NCBI GenBank assembly: GCA_003522145.1
Contig: DPGD01000009.1
Coordinates: 445-26,187, forward strand
Source: Clostridiales bacterium
GTDB taxonomy: Bacteria; Bacillota; Clostridia; Oscillospirales; CAG-272
Length of the DNA stretch: 25,743 bases
Direction of reading: 5' to 3'
The position numbers were made by a program, and so were the translations under genes. The notes below the pieces were generated by a model. That model did not search any database, was not told where the DNA came from, and saw only the letters and a list, made by a program, of their open reading frames with translations. Positions 8,034 through 16,134 of this stretch are shown piece by piece (the first letter of the stretch is position 1; the number at the start of each line of letters is the position of its first letter).

Positions 8034-8641
8034 CATTATTGTAACAAGAGCGGCGATCCGGCACCAGACCAGCCGTCCGTATATCAGTCGCCGGCGAAGT
8101 AGGCATGACGGAACGCCTGTATCCCGGCGGAAGCAGTCCCCACCGCCCCATTGTTCTTCCAATCATCACAGCAAACAACAAAACAAAAAAAGAACGGCAG
8201 CCGATCGGCAATAGCTCCGGCTCCGCTACAAGGCGCAGGGATGTGGGGGAAGGAAGCTGTTCGGTTATAGTTACCGGAAAGCGTAGCGCACGCAATGTCT
8301 ACGCCAATAGCGTAGGGGAATGGGAGGCAAAACCCGCAGAGCTGATCCAGGAGATAAAAGCGGAGTTTGGCATGAAATGGTGTTAAAACTGTACCGCAGT
8401 TGACAAAGATAAGCGGAGGGAACTCTTGCCGCTTTGCTATTTGCGTGTTGTAACTCTGTTTCGGGGAGTTGCCAAGCGGTTTCGGTGTCCAATAATGGAA
8501 CCGCCGTAATCAGAGAAAAGGATTTCAACAGCACACCAACATAGAAGTTCAGATAGCTTGTTGCCGATACCGGTAATCGGTTTAGAAAGAGCATGAGGAA
8601 TAAAGAAATTATAGGTTCGCTAAATTTTTCAAATAATCCTA
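8034..8641. other. 608-bp stretch without an intact gene
   Basis: No reading frame here has both a ribosome binding site and recognisable content. A plus-strand frame that ends at 8386 reads protein-like near its C-terminus (GEWEAKPAELIQEIKAEFG) and is followed by a short AAGCGG/CCGCTT hairpin (about 8412-8438), so it may be the tail of a lost gene. I could not assign it. The stretch lies directly before three clearer gene remnants and is best read as decayed DNA. Confidence 0.5.
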
Positions 8642-8670
8642 TTGTAAATCGGCGATAATTGTTATACAAT
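8642..8670 (+). promoter_or_regulatory. promoter in front of the truncated helicase-like start
   Basis: TTGTAA (8642-8647) and TACAAT (8665-8670) are separated by 17 bp. A small hairpin AGAAAC/GTTTCT (8681-8686 with 8691-8696) lies in the leader, before the 26-codon remnant. Confidence 0.45.
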
Positions 8671-8724
8671 AAAATAGTAGAGAAACACTTGTTTCTATAA
8701 GGCGGAAAATGGTTGCAAGATAGG

Positions 8725-8805
8725 ATGACCAACCAATTCTTAACCAACGACACCGAGGTAACATTCCTCGATAAAATAAAAGACAACCTATGCAGATGCA
8801 AGTAA
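8725..8805 (+). pseudogene. N-terminal remnant of a probable PLD-domain/DEAD-box helicase
   Basis: A 26-codon frame beginning MTNQFLTNDTEVTFLDKI and ending CRCK before a TAA. From memory of the family, this resembles the first residues of large helicases with an N-terminal phospholipase-D-like domain, where the sequence would go on with a strand such as SFYFSVSFI. Here it stops at once and unrelated sequence follows. A promoter precedes it, but the ribosome binding site is poor. The family assignment is tentative; the truncation relative to any such protein is evident. Confidence 0.35.
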
Positions 8806-8852
8806 ACTGAAAGTTCTTGCGTTCTGCCGTAATGTCACGCATGCAAGAATGA

Positions 8853-9263
8853 TGTGCGGGGCCATGTCCGAACGATCGTCCGATGGCGGAGTTTGTATTC
8901 AAAGACCTTGTAGCAAGGCGAGGCGTGGCAGACCGATTTGTGATCGCTTCCTTTGCCACAAGCACGGAAGAGATATGGAACGGCATCGGAAATCCGGTCT
9001 ATCCTCCGGCAAAGGCGGAGCTTGCAAAGCATGGGCGGTCCTGCGACGGCAAGTGTGCGGTGTCTCTGCAAAAGAGCGACTATGACAAATACGATCTGTT
9101 CATCGGCATGGACAGTGCCAATATCCGCAATATGCTCCGCATCTTCAGCGGCGATTCGGACGAAAAAGTGCACAAGCTGATGGACTATACCGACCGGGGC
9201 GGCGATGTGGCTGATCCCTGGTATTCCGAGCGTTTTGATGCGGCATACTATGACCGGCAGTGA
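8853..9263 (+). pseudogene. low-molecular-weight protein tyrosine phosphatase remnant lacking its P-loop
   Basis: The frame from the ATG at 8883 is clearly LMW-PTP: PMAEFVFKDLV, then YDLFIGMDSANIRNMLRIF, then the catalytic-acid loop with Asp in DVADPWYSERF. An active enzyme needs CxxxxxCRS just before PMAE. Reading in the same frame from the stop at 8850-8852 gives only CPNDRPMAE, so the catalytic cysteine loop has lost residues and there is no start codon or ribosome binding site before it. The C-terminal helix is also cut: after YDRQ the frame stops and histidine kinase sequence begins. It is therefore broken at both ends. An alternative, a short non-catalytic protein from 8883, is unlikely. 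Confidence 0.75.
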
Positions 9264-9606
9264 CACGCTGATCTATCGTCTGCTCTTTAATCTTACCGAA
9301 AACGCCATACGATACAACCGCCCGGACGGGATGGTGCGCATTACTGTAACAGAAGAAGAAAAACGGCTTATTATACGAGTTGCTGATACCGGCTACGGGG
9401 TGCCCGAGCAATACAGAGAAAGCATTTTTCAGCCTTTCTTTCGTGTAGACAAATCCAGAAGCCGGGAAAACGGCGGCGTGGGATTGGGACTATCGCTGGT
9501 GTGGGAAATCGTCACACTGCACGGCGGCGAGGTTCGTGTTGAGGAAAGCTCGGAAAAGGGGACGACGATTGCCGTGAAGTTGCCATTGGACACACAAACG
9601 GATTAG
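9250..9606 (+). pseudogene. histidine kinase C-terminal (HATPase) remnant
   Basis: About 118 codons encode only the ATP-binding half of a sensor kinase: N-box LFNLTENAIRYN, G1 box VADTGYGVP, F-box FQPFFRVDKS and G2 box GVGLGLSLVWEI, ending with AVKLPLD. No sensor, membrane or His-phosphorylation part is present. Upstream sequence is the phosphatase remnant in another frame, and the junction lies near 9250. No usable ribosome binding site is visible. The length and clean reading frame suggest a fairly recent deletion that fused the ends of two genes. Confidence 0.75.
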
Positions 9607-9719
9607 CGGAGGCGTTTTAATATAGGAACTTCTTTTACAGAGCCGGTGAGAATGAGAAATGATATTTGTACCGCCCTTCGATTCTTACAGCTTTGTGACA
9701 AAATTCAAGCGTTTTTTCG

Positions 9720-9748
9720 GTGAACAGTATGCTCCGTTCTGCTATACT
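9720..9748 (+). promoter_or_regulatory. promoter of the secreted repeat protein
   Basis: TATACT (9743-9748) is 17 bp downstream of GTGAAC (9720-9725). The -35 box is weak, as expected for a promoter that depends on an activator, possibly the response regulator encoded downstream. The rest of the 190-bp gap shows no gene. Confidence 0.45.
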
Positions 9749-9796
9749 TATGTTGCGGAAAGCGAAACCGCAAATTAAAACAAAGGAGCATTTGTT

Positions 9797-10600
9797 ATGA
9801 AAAACAGAAAAACAATTTTTACGATTATCTTCGCACTTGTGCTTGCACTCAGCATAGCTACAGTATCTGCGGCGGCGATTTCGGTGAACGAGACGAAGCC
9901 TGGCAAGCCGGCAACGAAGCCCGATGTTTCCGTCTGTGAGACTTCCGGTGACTGCGGCGTACAGCCACTTAAGAGTTTTGTTGAAAGCCTGCGTTCATTG
10001 ACCCCGGAGGAAAAAGCGGCTCTGCTTGCAGACCTCGCCGAAATCGAAAGGTATGAGAATCAAATCAACGAAATCTACTCCCGCATGACCGATGAAAGCG
10101 CAGAGCGACTCTACGCAGAAATCGGCACTCTTGATGAAAAACTCACGGCTGTTCTCGAAAGAAACTCAGCGCTTTGGGAACGCGTCAACGATGAGTATGA
10201 TGAAAAGATCGCGGCAAACGAGCCGGATATGACGCTTGAACTGAATGAAGCGGATTTTGATGACACCTGCCCGGCTGAGGTATCCTACGAGGAAACCATC
10301 AAGGGCATGAACTCACTGACCGAAAAGGAGAAATCGGCTCTGCTTGCGGACCTTGCCGAAATCGAATCGCTGGAAGCGCAGATTGACGAGCTTTACTATC
10401 GCATGACTGATGAGAACGCAGATCAACTTTATGGTGAAATCGATGCTCTCTACGAAAAGCTCGACTCGGTTCTTGACCGTAATGCGGAGCTTTGGGACCG
10501 CGTCGACGCCGAATATGATGAAAAAATCGCGGCAAACGAGCCGGATATGTCCTTCGAACTTGAAGAAGACGACCTTGCGATCTGCGGAAAAAGCAGATAA
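9797..10600 (+). CDS. secreted protein with two long helical repeats
   Basis: A 267-aa exported protein of unknown function. A signal peptide (residues 1 to about 27, ending VSAAA) is followed by a short Pro/Lys-rich stretch. Two near-identical units of about 90 residues follow (about 64-154 and 170-260, offset 106), each opening with SLTxxEK and LLADLAEIE and ending with YDEKIAANEPDM. The units are very acidic and mostly helical, probably coiled coil; the two cysteines Cys47 and Cys53 are close together. The start has AAAGGAG eight bases upstream. The gene directly precedes a response regulator and sensor kinase, so it may be a target or an accessory sensor of that pair, as periplasmic CpxP-like proteins are elsewhere. 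That role is inferred from position only. Confidence 0.75.
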   Translation: MKNRKTIFTIIFALVLALSIATVSAAAISVNETKPGKPATKPDVSVCETSGDCGVQPLKSFVESLRSLTPEEKAALLADLAEIERYENQINEIYSRMTDESAERLYAEIGTLDEKLTAVLERNSALWERVNDEYDEKIAANEPDMTLELNEADFDDTCPAEVSYEETIKGMNSLTEKEKSALLADLAEIESLEAQIDELYYRMTDENADQLYGEIDALYEKLDSVLDRNAELWDRVDAEYDEKIAANEPDMSFELEEDDLAICGKSR

Positions 10601-10609
10601 ACCACACGC

Positions 10610-10640
10610 ACAGAGCCGTGTCTGAGCGGCACGGCTCTGT
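10610..10640 (+). terminator. 11-bp hairpin between the secreted protein and the response regulator
   Basis: ACAGAGCCGTG (10610-10620) pairs perfectly with CACGGCTCTGT (10630-10640) around a 9-nt loop. No T-run follows, so it may attenuate, or protect the 3' end of the upstream message, rather than stop all transcription. The regulator would then be made at a lower level than the secreted protein. Confidence 0.5.
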
Positions 10641-10659
10641 ATCTGTATTGGGAGGCGCT

Positions 10660-11361
10660 ATGAAGCAACTGATCTACATCGCAGAGGATGAAAAAAACAT
10701 AAGGGAAACGCTTCAGCGATTTCTTGAAAATGACGGATATGAGGTGTGCGCGTTTGAAACAGGTGACGCGCTTTTAAGCACATTTTTTAAAAGGCGCTCC
10801 GATCTTGTTATTTTGGATATTATGATGCCGGGCACCGACGGACTTACCTGCTGTCGCCTCATCCGTGAAAAGGATAGCGTTCCCATCATTCTTCTGACGG
10901 CAAAGGATACCGAATACGACTATGTCAACGGTATTCTGCAAGGCGGTGACGACTATCTGACCAAGCCGTTTCGCCCGACGGTTCTCCTGATGCGTGTTAA
11001 ATCTCTTCTTCGCCGCGTAGAGATGGAGAGAGGCGGAGATCCGTCGGACAGGGATATTACCGTTGGAGATCTGCGCTTTTCGGGTGATGAGAAGCAGCTT
11101 TTCTGCAGAGAAAAGCCTCTTGCGCTTTCTCCGAATGAGCTGAAGATGCTCCTCTTTCTGATGCGTGGCGAGGGCAAAGCCTTTTCGCGCGATGAGCTGC
11201 TCAACCACATTTGGGGATACAATGACGAGGTGGAAACCAGAGTGACCGACGAAACACTGCGCCGCATACGCAGCAAGCTCTCTTCGGCAGACAGCAAGGT
11301 GCAGATTGAGACGGTCTGGGGTTACGGTTACCGCCTGCGATCGGACGGAGGCGGGAAATGA
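10660..11361 (+). CDS. OmpR/PhoB-family response regulator
   Basis: A 233-aa cytoplasmic transcription regulator. The receiver domain (about 1-115) shows the acidic pair in IAEDEKN, the phosphoacceptor Asp53 in VILDIMMPG, a Thr in ILLTAKD and Lys102 in YLTKPF. The C-terminal winged helix (about 130-230) has LSPNELKMLLFL, the ELLNHIWGY segment and the final ETVWGYGYRL, all typical of the family. The ATG at 10660 is preceded by GGGAGG; the longer upstream frame would run through the hairpin and is rejected. It overlaps the kinase start by ATGA, so the two are co-translated and form a cognate pair. Confidence 0.93.
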   Translation: MKQLIYIAEDEKNIRETLQRFLENDGYEVCAFETGDALLSTFFKRRSDLVILDIMMPGTDGLTCCRLIREKDSVPIILLTAKDTEYDYVNGILQGGDDYLTKPFRPTVLLMRVKSLLRRVEMERGGDPSDRDITVGDLRFSGDEKQLFCREKPLALSPNELKMLLFLMRGEGKAFSRDELLNHIWGYNDEVETRVTDETLRRIRSKLSSADSKVQIETVWGYGYRLRSDGGGK

Positions 11362-12539
11362 AACATATCAGAAGAAAAATCACCGTATCCGTTCTCGGTA
11401 CGATGCTGTTTGTTTTTGCGGTGCTGCTTGCCACCGTTAATATCTTTATTCCGGAATATCTGACTTCAGAGGCGCGGAAGGCGATACTTTTGGAGGATGA
11501 GCGCAAGGACCCTATCCCGCTTGCCGAAACAATGGACGATACGGAGGAACATTTTCTTACATCCAGCGTTCGGTACCTTGAAGTTGAAGAGGTCCTTACA
11601 GAGTCCGAGCACCTTTCAAAATCTGAATATCAATTGAGGAAATACTGTCAGGAAGAAAAGCCGGCCGCTGATGCATTTCATACACTGAAAACCGGCGGCA
11701 GCCGATTTGTTTTCCGTATAACACATGTCGAAGCCGATGAATATGAGGACGCATATTCGTACATTCTGTATGTGGATGTCGGAGCAGTTATGCAGTATTC
11801 GGCTTATCTGAATGCAGCTTTTTTTGCGGTGCTGGCAGTGCTCAGCGTACTGGTCTGTCTCTTTGGCTGGAAACTCGGCGGCTATGTTGAAAAAGCGCAC
11901 GAATCCCAGAAATGGTTTTTCCAGAATGTGTCGCACGAGCTGAAAACGCCGATGATGGCTGTTCAGGGCTGCGCGGAGGGCATCCATACCGGGGTTTTGA
12001 ATCCTGTAGAAGCATCTGGGGTGATCCTGGAAGAGGCGGAACAGATGTCCGATTTGGTAGAAGAGCTGCTCACACTCTCCCGATTGGAGTCGGGACAAGC
12101 CAATGCGGAGTTCCATTCGATGGATGTCCGTGAGGTTTTATATGACTGCCTGCGCAGTACGGAACAACTGGCGGAGCAGAGAAAGCTGTGCATCACCCCA
12201 TGCTTTGACGAAAAACCTGTTTTGGTGAACTGCGATGAGGTTCAGCTCCGACGTGCGTTCTCGAATATCATCATCAACGCACTGCGGTATGCAAACGAGG
12301 AAATACGAATCGAATGTAAGGCAGACAGGGGAAAAGCCATTGTCCGTATCTGCGACGACGGAGAAGGCATTGCGCCGGAGCTTTTGCCGCACATTTTCGA
12401 CCGCTTTTTCAGCACCCGTAAGGGCGGAGCCGGAATCGGACTTTCCCTTGCAAAAGAGATCGTGTCTCTGCATAAGGGAACGATACGCGCTGCAAATGAC
12501 GGAGGTGCTGTGTTCGAGATCAGCCTTCCGCTGAAATAA
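11358..12539 (+). CDS. membrane sensor histidine kinase
   Basis: A 393-aa partner of the preceding regulator. Membrane helices lie at about 10-30 and 152-171 and enclose an extracellular sensor of about 120 residues with no recognised fold. The linker after the second helix is very short, so a HAMP domain seems to be missing or reduced. The phosphoacceptor is His193 in FFQNVSHELKTPMM. ATPase motifs follow: N-box with Asn303 and Asn307 (FSNIIINALRYAN), DDGEGI at 333-338, FDRFF, and GGAGIGLSLAKEI. It ends normally with ISLPLK. The overlap with the regulator shows operon organisation; the stimulus is unknown but probably an envelope one. Confidence 0.92.
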   Translation: MKHIRRKITVSVLGTMLFVFAVLLATVNIFIPEYLTSEARKAILLEDERKDPIPLAETMDDTEEHFLTSSVRYLEVEEVLTESEHLSKSEYQLRKYCQEEKPAADAFHTLKTGGSRFVFRITHVEADEYEDAYSYILYVDVGAVMQYSAYLNAAFFAVLAVLSVLVCLFGWKLGGYVEKAHESQKWFFQNVSHELKTPMMAVQGCAEGIHTGVLNPVEASGVILEEAEQMSDLVEELLTLSRLESGQANAEFHSMDVREVLYDCLRSTEQLAEQRKLCITPCFDEKPVLVNCDEVQLRRAFSNIIINALRYANEEIRIECKADRGKAIVRICDDGEGIAPELLPHIFDRFFSTRKGGAGIGLSLAKEIVSLHKGTIRAANDGGAVFEISLPLK

Positions 12540-12614
12540 ATAACGGGGTCGGCTGTCTTAACGGTTCACTGATTTTCTTAAATAATAAAACTTAAATCGA
12601 AAGGAACCCATATT

Positions 12615-13199
12615 ATGAAAAAGATTATTGCATTTGCACTTGCTGCCATTATGGCTCTCTCATTTGCAGCCTGCGCAAAACAAAACGGTGAAAGCGGGAC
12701 AACCACGCCTTCCGATGCCCCCAAAGTGCAGGTCAAAAGCGCTTTGGAAATTCTTGAAAAGGTCTGGAGCAAGTATTCAACCGACGAAAAATTTCCCGCA
12801 ACAGGCGGTTCCGAGAAGCATATGAAGGAAGATATGCCCAGCAAATTCGATGTTTCCGATGCAGAAGCCCTTGACTTTGAACTCGGCTTCCCAAAGGCAA
12901 ACGCTTCCGAGATTGACGATGCCGCATCGCTTATGCATATGCTGAATCAGAACAACTTTTCCTGCGGCGTATATCATATTAAAGGCTCCGGAAACGCCGA
13001 AGCACTTGCAGGTAAAATTAAAGAAAACATTCTTGCACGCCAATGGCTGTGCGGGTTTCCCGAAAAGCTTGTGATTCTGACCGTCGGCGATTATATCGTT
13101 TCCGTGTTTGGTGCCGGGGAACTGACAGACACCTTTACAGCAAAGCTGTCCGCTGAATACATCTCAACAAAGCAGCTTTTCGATGTGCCTATCGCATAA
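12615..13199 (+). CDS. small lipoprotein (DUF4358-like) of the MBOAT/DHHW cluster
   Basis: A 194-aa lipoprotein with a signal peptide ending FAAC (Cys20) and a Gly/Ser/Thr linker. The following domain of about 150 residues contains EALDFELGFPKANASEI, an YHIKGSGNAEALAGKIK segment and VILTVGDYIVSVFG near the end. Small lipoproteins of this layout (DUF4358) often accompany MBOAT and DHHW genes in Clostridia; the assignment is from memory and not certain. AAAGGAA precedes the ATG. It follows the kinase by 75 bp and leads the acyltransferase by nine, so it is co-transcribed with the latter. A role as a surface partner of the acylation machinery is inferred. Confidence 0.65.
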   Translation: MKKIIAFALAAIMALSFAACAKQNGESGTTTPSDAPKVQVKSALEILEKVWSKYSTDEKFPATGGSEKHMKEDMPSKFDVSDAEALDFELGFPKANASEIDDAASLMHMLNQNNFSCGVYHIKGSGNAEALAGKIKENILARQWLCGFPEKLVILTVGDYIVSVFGAGELTDTFTAKLSAEYISTKQLFDVPIA

Positions 13200-13208
13200 G
13201 ACAAAGCC

Positions 13209-14606
13209 GTGTTGTTTTCAAGTATAACGTTTTTGTACTGCTTCCTGCCGTGCGTTCTGCTCTTGTATTTCATTGTTCCCGACCGTATGAAGAATACCGT
13301 TCTTCTTTTTGCGAGCCTGTTTTTCTATGGTTGGGGAGAGCCGAAATATCTCATTTTTATGCTTGCGTCGGTCACGCAGTCGTACATTGCCGCGCTCCTT
13401 GTTGAACGCTTTCGCGGAACAAAGATCGCAAAGGCGGCGCTTGCCATTTCGGCAGTCGCAAGCCTCGGTCTGCTTGCTTACTGCAAATATGCGGATTTTT
13501 TTATCGGGAATTTCAATGCGGTGACCGGTCTTTCCGTCCCGCTTCTCAAGGTGGCTCTGCCGGTCGGCATCAGTTTTTATACATTTCAGATCCTGAGTTA
13601 TGTTGTAGATGTTTATCGCGGCGACGTGCCGGCACAGCGCAATTTCATTGATCTTGCGATGTATGTGGCGATGTTTCCGCAGCTGATAGCCGGACCCATT
13701 GTCCGCTATTCCGACATTGCCGGAAGCCTGAAAAACCGAAAAACCACGCTTGCCGATGCGTCGGAGGGGATCACGCGCTTTTCCGTCGGTCTTGCAAAGA
13801 AGATTCTCCTTGCCAATTCCGCAGCGCTTATCGTCTCGGAATTCAAGGCGTACGGCGAAAAAACCGTTCTGTTTTATTGGCTGTATGCCGCGGCATATAT
13901 GCTGCACATCTATTTCGACTTTTCCGGATATTCAGACATGGCGATTGGGCTCGGGCGTATTTTCGGATTTCGTTTTTGCGAAAATTTCAACTATCCGTAT
14001 ATTTCAACAAGTATTACGGAGTTTTGGCGCCGTTGGCACATTTCTCTCGGCAGTTGGTTTCGCGACTACCTTTATATCCCCCTCGGAGGAAACCGCGTAA
14101 AGCCTATACGGCATGTTTTTAACATTATTGTCGTGTGGGCAGCCACCGGTTTTTGGCACGGAGCATCATGGAATTTTGTTCTGTGGGGGCTTCTTTATGC
14201 AGCGCTTTTACTGTTTGAAAAATACATTCTCCGCCCAAAGGCACGGTTTGCCGTTCCAATGCATATCTATACGCTGCTGTTTGTCATGCTCGGGTTTGTA
14301 CTGTTCGATTCGGCAAGTATTGCCGACGCATTTATGAGTTTTAAGTCCCTGTTCGGGCTTGCCGGAATTCCTGCCGTGAATGCGGCTTCGCTTTATTATC
14401 TGAAAAGTAACCTCGTACTGCTTATTGTGGCAGTTGTCGGAGCGACTCCCCTGCCCAAACGAATTTATGAGAAAATCGGAGGGACGGCGGGCGGAAGCAG
14501 AATTCTTGCCGTTCTGACGCCGACGGCAACCGTTGCGGCAATCGCCGTGTGCACGGCGTATCTGATCGACGGGTCATTCAACCCGTTTGTCTATTTCCGG
14601 TTCTGA
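13209..14606 (+). CDS. MBOAT-family O-acyltransferase (AlgI/DltB-like)
   Basis: A 465-aa polytopic membrane protein that transfers acyl (usually acetyl) groups across the membrane for O-acylation of an exported polymer. The family motifs are plain: LFSSITFLYCFLP at the start, PVGISFYTFQ, the ISTSITEFWRRWHISLGSW block with His277, DYLYIPLGGNR, and the second invariant His317 in GFWHGASWNF. The start is a GTG at 13209 followed by TTG, matching the usual ML/VFSS beginning; a strong ribosome binding site is not visible, so translation may be coupled to the lipoprotein gene nine bases upstream. The polymer substrate is not shown by the sequence. Confidence 0.9.
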   Translation: MLFSSITFLYCFLPCVLLLYFIVPDRMKNTVLLFASLFFYGWGEPKYLIFMLASVTQSYIAALLVERFRGTKIAKAALAISAVASLGLLAYCKYADFFIGNFNAVTGLSVPLLKVALPVGISFYTFQILSYVVDVYRGDVPAQRNFIDLAMYVAMFPQLIAGPIVRYSDIAGSLKNRKTTLADASEGITRFSVGLAKKILLANSAALIVSEFKAYGEKTVLFYWLYAAAYMLHIYFDFSGYSDMAIGLGRIFGFRFCENFNYPYISTSITEFWRRWHISLGSWFRDYLYIPLGGNRVKPIRHVFNIIVVWAATGFWHGASWNFVLWGLLYAALLLFEKYILRPKARFAVPMHIYTLLFVMLGFVLFDSASIADAFMSFKSLFGLAGIPAVNAASLYYLKSNLVLLIVAVVGATPLPKRIYEKIGGTAGGSRILAVLTPTATVAAIAVCTAYLIDGSFNPFVYFRF

Positions 14607-14642
14607 CCGTGCGGCTTCAGATCGGTTTGATGGAGGAGTATA

Positions 14643-15758
14643 ATGAAGAAATTCCAACAGATATTGACTCTGGCTCTGTCTCTCGGTTTCCTTGCGGTCT
14701 TTTCCGCTTGGTTCCTGATTGCGCCCGATGCCGAAGAATCGACGGTTGAAAGACGGCGTCTTGCGAAACGCCCCGCGCTGTCTCTTTCGTCGGTTACGAA
14801 CGGCAGCTTTATGAACGGCTTTGAAAAATATATGCTCGACCAGTTTCCTCTGCGCAATGGTTTCCGTGGTCTGAAGGCTGCCGTAAATGCGAAGATATTC
14901 ATGAAAAAGGACAACAACGGGCTTTATTCCGTCGGAGAGCATCTCTCAAAGCTGGACTTTCCGACCGACGCCGAATCAGTTGATCATGCCGCACGGTGTT
15001 TCCGGTATGTGTATGACATGTATCTCCGGAATGCCGGAACAAAGACATACCTGTCGGTGATTCCCGATAAAAACACCTTTATCGCATCGCAGAACGGCTA
15101 TCCGGACAAGGATTACAAGGCGCTTACCGAACGCCTCAGAAGCGGCTTCCCGGAGGCGAAGTATATTGATATTTCCGGACTCCTGTCGTCGGATGATTTT
15201 TATTATACCGATTCACACTGGCGCCAGGAAGGAATACTGAAGGTTGCCGACGAAATTGCGGATAAAATGGGCGCGGAGCGGATAGGACAGTGTGAAAAGC
15301 ATGACACGGGAGTTTCTTTTTACGGCGTCTATTACGGTCAGGCAGCCCTGCCGCACGCACCGGATAGTCTTTTCTATCTCGATAACGCCGTGATACGGGG
15401 GCTTAAGGTGTATAATGTCGAAATATCGTCCGACATCCCGGTTTACGACCTCGGTGCCGCCGCCGGACGCGATCCTTACGAAATGTTCCTCGGCGGCGCG
15501 CGCTCGATTATCAGGATCACAAATCCGAATGCCGCGCAAGAACGCCGGCTCATCATTTTCCGGGATTCGTTCGGTAGCAGTATAGCGCCGCTTCTTGCGG
15601 CAGGCTATTCCGAAATAACACTTGTCGATATCCGCTATATTTCGCCCCTCTCTCTCGGAAAGCTGATTGACTTTACGAAAGCAGACGATGCGCTGTTCCT
15701 TTACTCCGCATCGGTCATAAACAACAGTGAGACAATAAAGGGAACCTCTAAAAATTAG
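14643..15758 (+). CDS. DHHW/AlgJ-like SGNH-type protein, acylation partner
   Basis: A 371-aa protein anchored by one N-terminal helix (about 7-27), with the rest outside the cell. It resembles the DHHW proteins found beside MBOAT genes, which share the AlgJ/AlgX SGNH fold and complete the transfer of the acyl group to the polymer. The signature appears as Asp190-Ser-His-Trp193 (YYTDSHWRQEG), with a nucleophile-type FRDSFGSS near Asp308-Ser309. GGAGG precedes the ATG and the gap to the MBOAT gene is 36 bp, so the two work as a pair. Here the second signature residue is Ser, not His. Confidence 0.85.
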   Translation: MKKFQQILTLALSLGFLAVFSAWFLIAPDAEESTVERRRLAKRPALSLSSVTNGSFMNGFEKYMLDQFPLRNGFRGLKAAVNAKIFMKKDNNGLYSVGEHLSKLDFPTDAESVDHAARCFRYVYDMYLRNAGTKTYLSVIPDKNTFIASQNGYPDKDYKALTERLRSGFPEAKYIDISGLLSSDDFYYTDSHWRQEGILKVADEIADKMGAERIGQCEKHDTGVSFYGVYYGQAALPHAPDSLFYLDNAVIRGLKVYNVEISSDIPVYDLGAAAGRDPYEMFLGGARSIIRITNPNAAQERRLIIFRDSFGSSIAPLLAAGYSEITLVDIRYISPLSLGKLIDFTKADDALFLYSASVINNSETIKGTSKN

Positions 15759-15765
15759 TTCCCAG

Positions 15766-15940
15766 AATTAAGGCATCTCCGCGCAATCCGCGCAAGGCAC
15801 ACTTACTTGCATCTTTTCCGTCATACTTCACAAAAAACCTTGCCAGTAGCGCTGCTACAACCTGCGGATTTTTGTATTGTCTGACGAAAAATCTGACTGC
15901 GCAATTTCACCATCGGAATTACGCGGTAATGCCTTAAATT
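15766..15940. repeat. 175-bp non-coding element with imperfect inverted ends (MITE-like)
   Basis: The left end (AATTAAGGCAT..CCGCG, 15766-15783) is the reverse complement of the right end (15922-15940) with few differences, and similarity continues inward to about 30 bp. The middle has GTAGC-GCT-GCTAC. It begins eight bases after the DHHW stop codon. The structure fits a small non-autonomous mobile element or REP-like repeat. Only one copy lies in this window. Confidence 0.55.
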
Positions 15941-16134
15941 TTGCGATTCAACAGAAAAAATGAAATCAGAGCGTCTAATCGCATTCCTGCCTCAAAAATC
16001 ATGCATCTATTGGAGTTGGAATCCCCGAAAATGCGGGCGTTTCCCGCAAAAAGGTACAGTTACCCCGTGACAGTCTCCTTTCGGCTCAAAAAGGAGTAGC
16101 GACAAAGGTTATATACCAAGTTTGTCAATTCGAT
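15941..16134. other. non-coding stretch with two short hairpins
   Basis: No gene is supported. TGCGGG/CCCGCA (16032-16037 with 16043-16048) and CTCCTTT/AAAGGAG (16075-16081 with 16090-16096) form small stems. The second masks a GGAG that could otherwise act as a ribosome binding site. Confidence 0.35.

Noticed and set aside
8271..8801. A 176-codon minus-strand frame in the decayed interval
   Set aside because: No recognisable motifs or ribosome binding site, and it runs antisense to the promoter and helicase-like start.
15757..15915. A roughly 50-codon minus-strand frame inside the MITE-like element (VRFFVRQYKNPQVVAALL...)
   Set aside because: It has no start codon with a ribosome binding site and lies in a palindromic element, so the open frame is most likely chance.
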